Position numbers and translations under genes: made by a program. The notes under the pieces are model-generated. The model was not told the origin of the DNA. It did not search any database and was given only the letters and a program-made list of their open reading frames with translations. From UKL13-3 sp040387195 (GTDB lineage: Bacteria; Bacteroidota; Bacteroidia; UKL13-3), in NCBI GenBank assembly GCA_040387195.1, contig JAZKEF010000001.1, positions 1 through 64,000 on the forward strand: 64,000 bases of DNA. The letters run 5' to 3'. Numbering within the stretch: the first letter of the stretch is position 1; each line of letters opens with the position of its first letter. This document shows positions 35,685-42,693 of this stretch, one piece after another.

Positions 35685-36692
35685 ATGCATTCAGGCAAAT
35701 CATACCGACTTTCAGAATTTTTAATCTGGACCAGGCGCAATATCTACTGGTTGATTCTTATTGGCATTATCCCAACTACCCTGTATCAGGCTGCGGGACT
35801 TAAATGGATTGCCATTCCATGGACAGTTGTTGCATTGCTCGGAACAGCTACTGCATTTTTGGTGGGGTTTAAAAATACCCAAACCTATAACAGAACCTGG
35901 GAGGCCCGGCAAATCTGGGGTTCAATTTTAAACAGCAGTCGGACCTGGGGAACGATGACCCGTGATTTTTTGAATACGCCTGCACAAACCAAATTGTTGC
36001 ATTACCGCCATTTTGCCTGGCTCACTGCCTTGCGCTACCAGCTAAGGGATGCACGGATATGGGAAACAGCCGCGAATATTTACAACAAGGAGTATCAGCA
36101 GTTTTATACCATTCCGGAAAGGGAAACAACGCTGGAATCTGAGCTGGCTAAATATCTTTCTCCTGAAGAGCTCCAGCATATTTTAAGCACCAAAAACAGA
36201 GCCGTTCAGATTATGAGTTTACAGTCCAAAACATTGAAGGAGTTATATGACCGTGATGAGATTGACTCGAATCAATTTGTAGCCCTGCACCAGGTGATAA
36301 AAGAATTTTATGACCACCAGGGGCGTAGTGAACGTATTAAAAATTTCCCTTACCCAAGACAGTTTGCCACTATCAATTCTCTTTTTATCAAACTCTTTTG
36401 TTTTATGCTCCCCTTTAGTATGCTGAAGGAGTTTGACAAACTGAATGAATCAGTGGAGGGTTTGATGAAGGGGAATATGGTTTGGTTGGTTATTCCATTT
36501 AGTGTTCTTATTTCTTGGGTGTATACTTCATTGGAGCAAGTTGGTGAAAGCACTGAGAACCCTTTTGAAGGGAGTGCCAATGATGTTCCGATATCGCAAA
36601 TGAGCAGGACTATTGAAATTGACATGCGTGAAATGCTTGGAGAGAGAGACCTGCCTCCTGCATTGCAACCACGCAACAATATTGTTTTATAA
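35685..36692 (+). CDS. Bestrophin-family anion channel
   Basis: A 335-residue bestrophin-like (RFP-TM, YneE-type) protein. The N-terminal half has the channel helices: IYWLILIGIIPTTLYQAAG, then PWTVVALLGTATAFLVGF, and the conserved NTQTYNRTWEARQIWGSIL (about residues 67-85). A long cytosolic helical part and two more hydrophobic segments (near 245-260 and 268-285) follow. The C-terminus has ENPFEGSANDVPI, the family's closing motif. Bestrophins are pentameric channels for chloride or bicarbonate, and bacterial homologues can conduct cations. I use ATG 35685 rather than TTG 35670. An LCIB-type carbonic anhydrase gene follows by 14 bp. Confidence 0.88.
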   Translation: MHSGKSYRLSEFLIWTRRNIYWLILIGIIPTTLYQAAGLKWIAIPWTVVALLGTATAFLVGFKNTQTYNRTWEARQIWGSILNSSRTWGTMTRDFLNTPAQTKLLHYRHFAWLTALRYQLRDARIWETAANIYNKEYQQFYTIPERETTLESELAKYLSPEELQHILSTKNRAVQIMSLQSKTLKELYDRDEIDSNQFVALHQVIKEFYDHQGRSERIKNFPYPRQFATINSLFIKLFCFMLPFSMLKEFDKLNESVEGLMKGNMVWLVIPFSVLISWVYTSLEQVGESTENPFEGSANDVPISQMSRTIEIDMREMLGERDLPPALQPRNNIVL

Positions 36693-36706
36693 CAGCTATA
36701 AAAGAA

Positions 36707-37453
36707 ATGAAAAAAAGAGAGAAGCTAAGCATTATTCGTTCCTACTATCCCAATGCTATTACAACGATTGACAGTGTAAACAAACTCATTGATTTTGTTG
36801 AAGACAAACTGGATCTTGAACCTAGCCAAATTATGCAGGCTGATAGTATTTGCAGTGATGATGTGAACAGTATTCAATACCCTGCAAGATCGCATGAATT
36901 TTTAGGGCCCTTTAAAATGGGAGGATTGGATGGATTTCCGTTTACCGGATTAACAGGCATGGGAGCCTTTGCCAGTCATGTGCCGGATGAAGGTGCTGTT
37001 TTTATTTATTATGGTCCGCATATTGGCATTTCCAAAAATGGAACTATAGGTGAGATTAACCGTTTTGGTCAGCAGCATAATACCGCCTGTTGCGGAGCGG
37101 CTAAAGGGGCTTTGCATAAACTCATCCACAATGAGATTGCAGCAGGAGCAATTACAGAATTGGATTACCAGATGAATACTATTGAACAAATTCTGTACAA
37201 ACAGAAGAATCGTATATTGAATGCGTCCAATCAGATATATGAGGCAACTGAAGTTATTTATGAGGCAATAGATGAACGCATCAATGAACTGGTGTCCCAA
37301 ACACATTACCACTGTAAATATGTTATTCTGATGGGAGCCATCCTTATCAACAGTGATACGGATATGGGGTCGTATACTTCAACCAAACGATTTGATGTGA
37401 TAGATCTGACAACCGGGGAACGTGAGACTTTGTTGCCGCTCTTTACACTTTAA
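36707..37453 (+). CDS. LCIB/C-type beta-carbonic anhydrase homologue
   Basis: A 248-residue protein that resembles LCIB (limiting-CO2-inducible protein B) of the algal CO2-concentrating mechanism. The shared order is SICSDDVN (C49, D51), GPFKMGGLDGFPFTG, GAFASHVPDEG (H91), YYGPHIGIS (H105) and HNTACCGAAKGAL (C128/C129). In the LCIB family a cysteine, a histidine and a second cysteine bind zinc as in beta-carbonic anhydrases, and C49/H105/C128 or C129 fit that triad. It would interconvert CO2 and bicarbonate in the cytoplasm. It follows the bestrophin gene by 14 bp, so the two are one operon. Family assignment is from motif memory, not a search. Confidence 0.75.
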   Translation: MKKREKLSIIRSYYPNAITTIDSVNKLIDFVEDKLDLEPSQIMQADSICSDDVNSIQYPARSHEFLGPFKMGGLDGFPFTGLTGMGAFASHVPDEGAVFIYYGPHIGISKNGTIGEINRFGQQHNTACCGAAKGALHKLIHNEIAAGAITELDYQMNTIEQILYKQKNRILNASNQIYEATEVIYEAIDERINELVSQTHYHCKYVILMGAILINSDTDMGSYTSTKRFDVIDLTTGERETLLPLFTL

Positions 37454-37461
37454 CATTGCAT

Positions 37462-37491
37462 AAAAAAACCTCCGCTTGGGAGTTTTTTTTT
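37462..37491. terminator. Bidirectional intrinsic terminator
   Basis: A seven-A run, CCTCC-GCTT-GGGAG and then a nine-T run form a short hairpin flanked by A- and T-tracts. It lies between the convergent LCIB-like gene (ends 37453) and efp (ends 37512), so it can end both transcripts. Confidence 0.75.
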
Positions 37492-37511
37492 ACTTTCTTA
37501 TATCAATCATA

Positions 37512-38075
37512 TTATTTCACGCGCTCCACATAGTCACCTGTGCGGGTATCGATTTTAATTTTTTCGCCTGTTTCAACAAACAACGGAATCATTACATTGG
37601 CTCCTGTTTCAACGGTTGCCGGTTTTAAGGTATTGGTTGCTGTATCCCCTTTCACACCCGGTTCGGTATAGGTTACTTCCAATACTACAAAAGTTGGGGC
37701 TTCTGCCGAAATAGGTGTTTCTCCTCCTTCGAATGCTACCTTGATCATCATTTCTTCTTTCAGGAATTTTTCGGTATCACCCAATAATGTTCCGTCAATA
37801 TACACCTGGTCAAATGTTTCAGGATCCATCAATACCATGCTCGAACCATCTTTGTATGAGTATTGCATTTCACGAAACTCCACACGTACAAACTCAATGC
37901 TTTCGCCTGCACGGAAACGGTGTTCCATTTGTTTACCACTTTTGGTATTGCGCAATACAACCTGATAAAATGCACGCAAGTTACCCGGGGTACGGTGTTG
38001 GTATTCTAAAACCTGGCATAATTCGCCATTGTGACGGATAAATGATCCTTTTGATAAATCTGCTGTAGAAGCCAT
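37512..38075 (-). CDS. efp: Elongation factor P
   Basis: A 187-residue translation factor that rescues ribosomes stalled at polyproline. The three beta domains are visible: KOW-like N-domain (residues 1-63), OB domain, and C-terminal OB domain with the signature EVTYTEPGVKGDTATNTLKP. The domain I loop tip reads TPGNLRAF (29-36), so the residue normally carrying the lysine (or arginine) modification is N32, with R34 nearby. The loop is therefore of a non-lysylated kind. Monocistronic; the start ATG at 38075 is unambiguous. Confidence 0.95.
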   Translation of the reverse strand: MASTADLSKGSFIRHNGELCQVLEYQHRTPGNLRAFYQVVLRNTKSGKQMEHRFRAGESIEFVRVEFREMQYSYKDGSSMVLMDPETFDQVYIDGTLLGDTEKFLKEEMMIKVAFEGGETPISAEAPTFVVLEVTYTEPGVKGDTATNTLKPATVETGANVMIPLFVETGEKIKIDTRTGDYVERVK

Positions 38076-38135
38076 ATTGTATGTATATCTGTTTCGAAAA
38101 TGAGGTGCGAAAATAAGAAATTTCAGTTAATAAAG

Positions 38136-38202
38136 TGACTGGTTAATAAGTTAATTGAGGCGTTATGCCTAAACCCATTAGCACGCAATAAACAACCAGT
38201 CA
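38136..38202. repeat. Nested inverted repeat between efp and the suf cluster
   Basis: TGACTGGTT (38136-38144) pairs perfectly with AACCAGTCA (38194-38202). Inside lies a small hairpin, AGGC-GTTAT-GCCT (38158-38170). It is downstream of the MIP18-family gene and upstream of efp on the minus strand. It may be a terminator-like structure without a T-run or another dispersed element. Confidence 0.45.
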
Positions 38203-38212
38203 TTCATCAAGA

Positions 38213-38548
38213 TTACATGAACCCTAATTGCAGTTTAGCGCTTTCGCTCATTAAATCCTGTGACCAGGGCGGCTCAAATACCACCTTTACTTCTACTTCC
38301 TTCACTCCTTCAATCAGCCCCAGCTTTTCCTTAATTTCGGCCGGCATGCTTTGCGCTGCGGGACAAAAAGGGGAGGTTAACGACATGATGATTTCAATAT
38401 TCAACTCATTGGAAACATTGACTTCATAAATCAATCCCAACTCATATATGTTTACCGGAATCTCCGGATCGTAAACCGTTTGCAACACCTGTATAGCTTC
38501 ATTCTGAACGTCTACAAAGGTTCTTATGGGTTTGGTTGTATCTTCCAT
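38213..38548 (-). CDS. MIP18-family (DUF59) Fe-S maturation protein
   Basis: A 111-residue MIP18/PaaD-like protein with DPEIPVNIYELGLIYEVNVS (residues 28-47), IEIIMSLTSPFCPAAQSMPAEI with the conserved TSPFCPA cysteine, and VVFEPPWSQDLMSESAKLQLG at the end. In bacteria this family (SufT) helps Fe-S cluster delivery, often as the last gene of suf operons, which is its position here. The symbol sufT is used for related proteins. It is 99 bp downstream of sufE. Confidence 0.88.
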   Translation of the reverse strand: MEDTTKPIRTFVDVQNEAIQVLQTVYDPEIPVNIYELGLIYEVNVSNELNIEIIMSLTSPFCPAAQSMPAEIKEKLGLIEGVKEVEVKVVFEPPWSQDLMSESAKLQLGFM

Positions 38549-38625
38549 TTTATTTTGTCTTTTTACTTTTATTACCCCCTATTAATGGGGTAATTATACT
38601 ATAATATGCTACCCATACTATCTAT

Positions 38626-38651
38626 GGAGACGCATAATTATGCGTCTTTAC
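38626..38651. repeat. Palindromic repeat (GACGCATAATTATGCGTC family), copy 2
   Basis: GGAGACGCATAATTATGCGT-CTTTAC. The central AGACGCATAATTATGCGTCT is a perfect 20-bp palindrome. It lies between sufE and the MIP18 gene, and the sufE stop codon (minus TAA at 38648-38650) is inside it. Confidence 0.85.
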
Positions 38652-39070
38652 AAATTGTTATATGCCAGGGCATATAACTTCATTTGTTTAATCATGCTTG
38701 CAAACCCATTGCTACGCTGGCTGCCAATCATCCTACTCATCCCTATTTTATCAATAAAAAATAATTCTGTTTCCAGAATTTCATCAGGGGTTCTGTTATT
38801 CCAGATGCTCCACAACAAATACACCAATCCCTTTGTGATTTCGGTATTGCTGTCGGCTTCCATCATCACTTTTCCATTTGTAAAGCTTGGGTACACCCAT
38901 ACTTTGCTTTGGCAACCCTTTACTATATAGTCTTCCGTCTTATGTTCTTCGGGCATGGGTGGTAACTTCTTTCCCAAATCCATTAAATAAAACAAGGTAC
39001 TTTCCATGTCTCCGTCAAACAGGGAAAAGTTTTCGATGATTTCGTTTTGTATATCGGTTGTTGTTTGCAC
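38648..39070 (-). CDS. sufE: SufE, sulfur acceptor for SufS
   Basis: A 140-residue SufE that accepts persulfide sulfur from SufS and passes it to SufB. The active-site C53 lies in YIVKGCQSKVWVY, and the helical C-terminus has the family's NGFASMIKQMK. Its stop codon is supplied by the palindromic repeat at 38626-38651, so the last residues (YALAYNNL) may be shaped by that element. It is encoded 17 bp after sufS. Confidence 0.94.
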   Translation of the reverse strand: MQTTTDIQNEIIENFSLFDGDMESTLFYLMDLGKKLPPMPEEHKTEDYIVKGCQSKVWVYPSFTNGKVMMEADSNTEITKGLVYLLWSIWNNRTPDEILETELFFIDKIGMSRMIGSQRSNGFASMIKQMKLYALAYNNL

Positions 39071-39087
39071 TACAGATTGTTTTGTAT

Positions 39088-40383
39088 TTAACGTTGGCTA
39101 AACTTGATGATTGACTGCAGTGCATCCAACATGGAATCTATTTCTTCTTTCGTATTGTATACAGCAAACGAAACTCTTACGGTTCCTTCCAATCCGAATT
39201 GTTGCATGAGGGGTTGGGTGCAATGATGGCCGGTGCGTACAGCGATACCTTTTGCATCGAGCATCATACCAACATCAAAATGATGCATATTGTTTATGGT
39301 AAATGATTGCACAGATACTTTTTGTGAGGCAGTTCCTATTAAGGTGATTGGAGCAGCATCGCGTGTATTAGGTTCATTAGACGAATGAGATACATAATTA
39401 TGCGTCTTTACCAACCCCGCCTCCATTAAACCATTTATAAAATACTGCAGCAAATCGTTCTCATGAGTTGAGATATTTTGCTTGCCTAGTTTATTGACAA
39501 AATCCAATGCATATTTAAAAGCGATAACATCACCTATATTGGGTGTACCGGCTTCAAACTTGTATGGTATTTCGTTGTAGGTTGTTCCCGAAAATGAAAC
39601 TTCTTTTATCATTTCTCCACCACCCTGATATGGAGGCATGTCATCCAGCACTTCGCGTTTACCATATAATACCCCTACTCCGGTCGGGCCATATAGTTTA
39701 TGAGATGAAATGGTTAAAAAATCACAGTTCAAGTCCTGCACATTTATTTCAAGGTGTGAACCCGCCTGAGCACCATCCAGCAATACCTTAGCACCGACAG
39801 CGTGAGCCTTGTCAATAATTGTTTTTACAGGATTTATTGTACCCAATGCATTGCTGGCCCATACACAGGAAACGAATTTCGTTTTGGATGAAAGCATCTT
39901 ATCATATTCGTCCATGAGCAACTCGCCTGCATCATTAATCGGAATAATTTTCAGAACAGCTTTCTTTTCTTCGCAAATCATTTGCCACGGAACAATATTG
40001 CTATGATGCTCCATGGTAGAAATGATTACCTCATCACCAGCTTGCAGAAATTTCTTTCCCCATGTTTGTGCAACAAGGTTGATGCTTTCGGTAACCCCTT
40101 TAGTGAAGATACATTCTTCAACTTCGCGGGCATTGATAAATTGCTGAATGGTTTTGCGTGTGTCTTCAAACATTTCGGTGGAACGCGCGGCCAGTGTGTG
40201 TGCGGCACGGTGAATGTTTGCATTATCTGTTTCATAATATGCAACCAATCCATCAATTACAGATTGTGGCTTTTGGGTAGTTGCTGCATTATCGAAATAA
40301 ACCAATGGTTTTCCATTTACCAGCTGATGCAGGATGGGAAACTGTTTTCGGATTGATTCAATATCAATAATAGGTTGGTTCAT
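39088..40383 (-). CDS. sufS: Cysteine desulfurase SufS (with repeat-derived insertion)
   Basis: A 431-residue PLP enzyme that removes sulfur from cysteine for Fe-S clusters. The PLP lysine K229 is in ISSHKLYGPTG, STMEHHSNIVPWQ carries the PLP-stacking histidine, LLDGAQAGSH the aspartate, and the persulfide cysteine C388 is in RTGHHCTQP. The usual length is about 406 residues; the excess lies at residues 325-346, between EAGL and TLIGTASQK. The first part (VKTHNYVS) is the translation of the palindromic repeat at 39387-39411. The insertion is in frame and no core motif is lost. Confidence 0.95.
   Translation of the reverse strand: MNQPIIDIESIRKQFPILHQLVNGKPLVYFDNAATTQKPQSVIDGLVAYYETDNANIHRAAHTLAARSTEMFEDTRKTIQQFINAREVEECIFTKGVTESINLVAQTWGKKFLQAGDEVIISTMEHHSNIVPWQMICEEKKAVLKIIPINDAGELLMDEYDKMLSSKTKFVSCVWASNALGTINPVKTIIDKAHAVGAKVLLDGAQAGSHLEINVQDLNCDFLTISSHKLYGPTGVGVLYGKREVLDDMPPYQGGGEMIKEVSFSGTTYNEIPYKFEAGTPNIGDVIAFKYALDFVNKLGKQNISTHENDLLQYFINGLMEAGLVKTHNYVSHSSNEPNTRDAAPITLIGTASQKVSVQSFTINNMHHFDVGMMLDAKGIAVRTGHHCTQPLMQQFGLEGTVRVSFAVYNTKEEIDSMLDALQSIIKFSQR
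39387..39411. repeat. Palindromic repeat copy 3, translated within sufS
   Basis: GAGATACATAATTATGCGTC-TTTAC, one substitution from the consensus core (TACATAATTATGCG instead of CGCATAATTATGCG). It is entirely inside the sufS reading frame, encoding V325 to about S332 on the minus strand. Confidence 0.85.
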
Positions 40384-40417
40384 TTCAGGATTGTACTGAA
40401 TATCTATTTGTTATGAT

Positions 40418-40445
40418 GTGGAGACGGATAATTATACGTCTCTAC
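40418..40445. repeat. Palindromic repeat (GACGCATAATTATGCGTC family), copy 4
   Basis: GTGGAGACGGATAATTATACG-TCTCTAC, with the palindromic core GGATAATTATACG carrying one mismatch pair. It lies between sufD (ends 40466) and sufS (starts 40383). Confidence 0.82.
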
Positions 40446-40465
40446 GGATTTTTGGAAAACCGTCA

Positions 40466-41752
40466 TTACAATTTTGCATCTATCTGTTCTTCCAACAACA
40501 CTACCAATTCGGGTATTTTAATTTTTTCCGCTATGTCATCGGCAAATGCATTCAACAACATTTTGCGTGCTGCATCCTCAGGAATACCCCTGCTGCGCAG
40601 GTAAAACATCGGCTCTTCATCTAACTGTCCAATTGTTGCTCCATGGGTACACTTCACATCATCGGCAAAAATTTCGAGTTGCGGTTTGGTGTTTACTGTA
40701 GCATCATCGCTTAACAATATATTTTGGTTGCGCTGGTATGCATTGGTTTTCTGTGCATCCAAATGCACCATAATTTTACCATTGAACACAGCAGTGGCAT
40801 GATCCTTTAAAATCCCTTTATACTTCTCGTCACTAAAACAGTTAGGTTTAGCATGATCAACACGCGTATGATTGTCGACAAAATCCTTAGAATCGGTAAT
40901 GTACAATCCGTACAACAAGCTGTTGCAATTTTCTCCATTCATATAAAAATGAAGATTGTTGCGCACCATTGTTCCATCAAGTGTGAGCGTAACATGGTTG
41001 ATACTAGTATTGGCTTCCTGAAAAATTTGGGTAAAATTATTCTGATAGCTTTCTCCTGACTGCTGTTGTATTTTATATTGTTCGACATGGGCATTTTCTC
41101 CCACATAAATTTCCGTAACTGCGTTGGTAAATGCAGCATTTGCTCCTAAGGCATCATAAACCTCCACCAATGTTACCGATGTACCTTCTTCGGCTACAAT
41201 TAAATTACGGGGTTGTGCCAACACATTTACTGTTGAAGCATCTGTAATATTTAGAATTACAATCGGATGTTCAACCGTTTTTCCTTTGGGAACAAACACA
41301 AATGCACCATCACTCAAAAGAGCTGTATTCAGGGCATTTAAAGCCAGTCCTTCAATCTTTGCGTACTTTCCAAAATGCTTATTGAATGTATCTTTATGTG
41401 TATGGCGTTCTATTGCCAGACTACCAATCACAATTGCGTTGTCTTTTTCGATGATAACAGATAGTTCTTTTATAAAAGATCCATTTACAAACACCAAACG
41501 ATTGGCTGTAATTTTTGAAAAGATTGAATCCTTTACAAACTCATTCACTCCCGATTTGATTTCACATGTTGCCTCAAATAATTTTTCGGTAATAGATTTG
41601 AGGTTGGTGTATTTCCACTCTTCGTGTTTGGTTGTAGGAAATCCTAATTTCTCAAACTCTGCAAAAGCCTCTTCACGCAGAGAAAGGAATGAACCTTGCT
41701 CAGCCTGATTTTTATATTGATCGAAATCCTTTTTTAACGTTTCTAATAACAT
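40466..41752 (-). CDS. sufD: SufD, Fe-S scaffold subunit
   Basis: A 428-residue SufB/SufD-family protein: an N-terminal helical part with TTKHEEWKYTNLKSI (residues 39-53), a long right-handed beta-helix, and the C-terminal DVKCTHGATIGQLDEEPMFY with RGIPEDAARKMLLNAFADDI. It forms the SufBC2D complex with SufB and two SufC. Position in the operon after sufC and motif order fit SufD rather than SufB. Confidence 0.94.
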   Translation of the reverse strand: MLLETLKKDFDQYKNQAEQGSFLSLREEAFAEFEKLGFPTTKHEEWKYTNLKSITEKLFEATCEIKSGVNEFVKDSIFSKITANRLVFVNGSFIKELSVIIEKDNAIVIGSLAIERHTHKDTFNKHFGKYAKIEGLALNALNTALLSDGAFVFVPKGKTVEHPIVILNITDASTVNVLAQPRNLIVAEEGTSVTLVEVYDALGANAAFTNAVTEIYVGENAHVEQYKIQQQSGESYQNNFTQIFQEANTSINHVTLTLDGTMVRNNLHFYMNGENCNSLLYGLYITDSKDFVDNHTRVDHAKPNCFSDEKYKGILKDHATAVFNGKIMVHLDAQKTNAYQRNQNILLSDDATVNTKPQLEIFADDVKCTHGATIGQLDEEPMFYLRSRGIPEDAARKMLLNAFADDIAEKIKIPELVVLLEEQIDAKL

Positions 41753-41782
41753 TCTTAAAATTCTAAATCTGTAATATCCTTT

Positions 41783-41806
41783 AGACGCATAGTTATGCGT
41801 CTCTTC
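41783..41806. repeat. Palindromic repeat (GACGCATAATTATGCGTC family), copy 5
   Basis: AGACGCATAGTTATGCGTCTCTTC, one base from a perfect palindrome. It lies between sufC and sufD. The sufC stop codon (minus TGA at 41805-41807) overlaps its edge. Confidence 0.82.
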
Positions 41807-42569
41807 AGGCGCTGGCGCCTGATTCTACCTCATTTTTGATCCAGTCGTATCCTTTTACTTCCAACTCCTTGGCAAGGCTTGCATCACCACTTTTTACGAT
41901 GCGACCTTTATACAACACATGTACAAAATCGGGAACGATATAATCCAATAACCGCTGGTAATGGGTAATAACCACAAATGAACGTTTCCCATCCTTCAAC
42001 TTATTTACTCCGGTTGAAACCAACCGTAAGGCATCAATATCCAATCCTGAATCCGTTTCATCCATGATGGACAATTGTGGCTCAAGCATAGCCATTTGGA
42101 ATACTTCGTTGCGCTTTTTTTCGCCTCCGCTGAATCCTTCATTTAAACTACGGCTGGTTAACGCCTTATCCATTTCCATCAACTCCATTTTTTCGCGCAT
42201 AAATTTGAGGAAGTCGGTAGCTTCCATCGGCTCTTGTCCCAGGTATTTGCGTTTTTCGTTGATGGCGGTTTTCAAAAAATTGGTAGTGCTCACCCCCGGA
42301 ATTTCAACAGGATATTGAAAAGCTAAAAATACACCTTCACGCGCTCTGTCTTCGGGAGCCATCTCCAATAAATCTTTCCCATTGAATGAAACAGAACCAC
42401 CTGTTACTTCATAATCTGCGCGTCCTGCCAATACACTCGACAAGGTACTTTTTCCGGCACCATTGGGTCCCATGATGGCATGTACTTCACCCGGTTTTAC
42501 TACCAGGTTAATTCCGTTGAGGATTTTCTTTCCTTCTATTTCTGCTTTTAAATCTTTTATCTCTAACAT
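41805..42569 (-). CDS. sufC: SufC, ABC-type ATPase of the SUF complex
   Basis: A 254-residue ABC ATPase. Walker A is GPNGAGKST (residues 34-42), the signature region is NEGFSGGEKKRNEVFQM, Walker B is LSIMDETDSGLD and the switch histidine is in VVITHYQRLLDYI. It powers conformational change in SufB/SufD during cluster assembly. The stop codon abuts the palindromic repeat at 41783-41806. Confidence 0.96.
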   Translation of the reverse strand: MLEIKDLKAEIEGKKILNGINLVVKPGEVHAIMGPNGAGKSTLSSVLAGRADYEVTGGSVSFNGKDLLEMAPEDRAREGVFLAFQYPVEIPGVSTTNFLKTAINEKRKYLGQEPMEATDFLKFMREKMELMEMDKALTSRSLNEGFSGGEKKRNEVFQMAMLEPQLSIMDETDSGLDIDALRLVSTGVNKLKDGKRSFVVITHYQRLLDYIVPDFVHVLYKGRIVKSGDASLAKELEVKGYDWIKNEVESGASA

Positions 42570-42572
42570 ATG

Positions 42573-42682
42573 TGCTGTTGGCCGCTGGCTATTAGCTGTT
42601 AGCTAAATAACGGTGGCAATTTGTCTTTATCTGTTCGTTAATTATTTCATATACTTCCAGCTAAAAGCCAAAGGCTATTAGC
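42573..42682. repeat. GCTATTAGCTGTTAGC-type repeats between sufB and sufC
   Basis: The 124-bp gap between sufC and sufB has GGCTATTAGCTGTTAGC (about 42588-42604) and the related AGCTAAAAGCC...GGCTATTAGCTG (42660-42682), which can pair with each other. The same words occur at 2820-2845 and 2962-2993. This is a dispersed repeat family different from the GACGCATAATTATGCGTC one. Confidence 0.5.
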
Positions 42683-42693
42683 TGAACACTCTT

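Noticed and set aside
36707..37453. LCIB-like gene as evidence for a photosynthetic or carboxysome-bearing organism
   Set aside because: No RuBisCO, carboxysome or photosynthesis gene occurs in the window, and the rest of it fits an ordinary aerobic heterotroph.
25235..41806. Palindromic copies as operators of one shared regulator
   Set aside because: Most copies lie between or inside genes of an operon and not in promoters, and one is within coding sequence, so a dispersed element explains them better.
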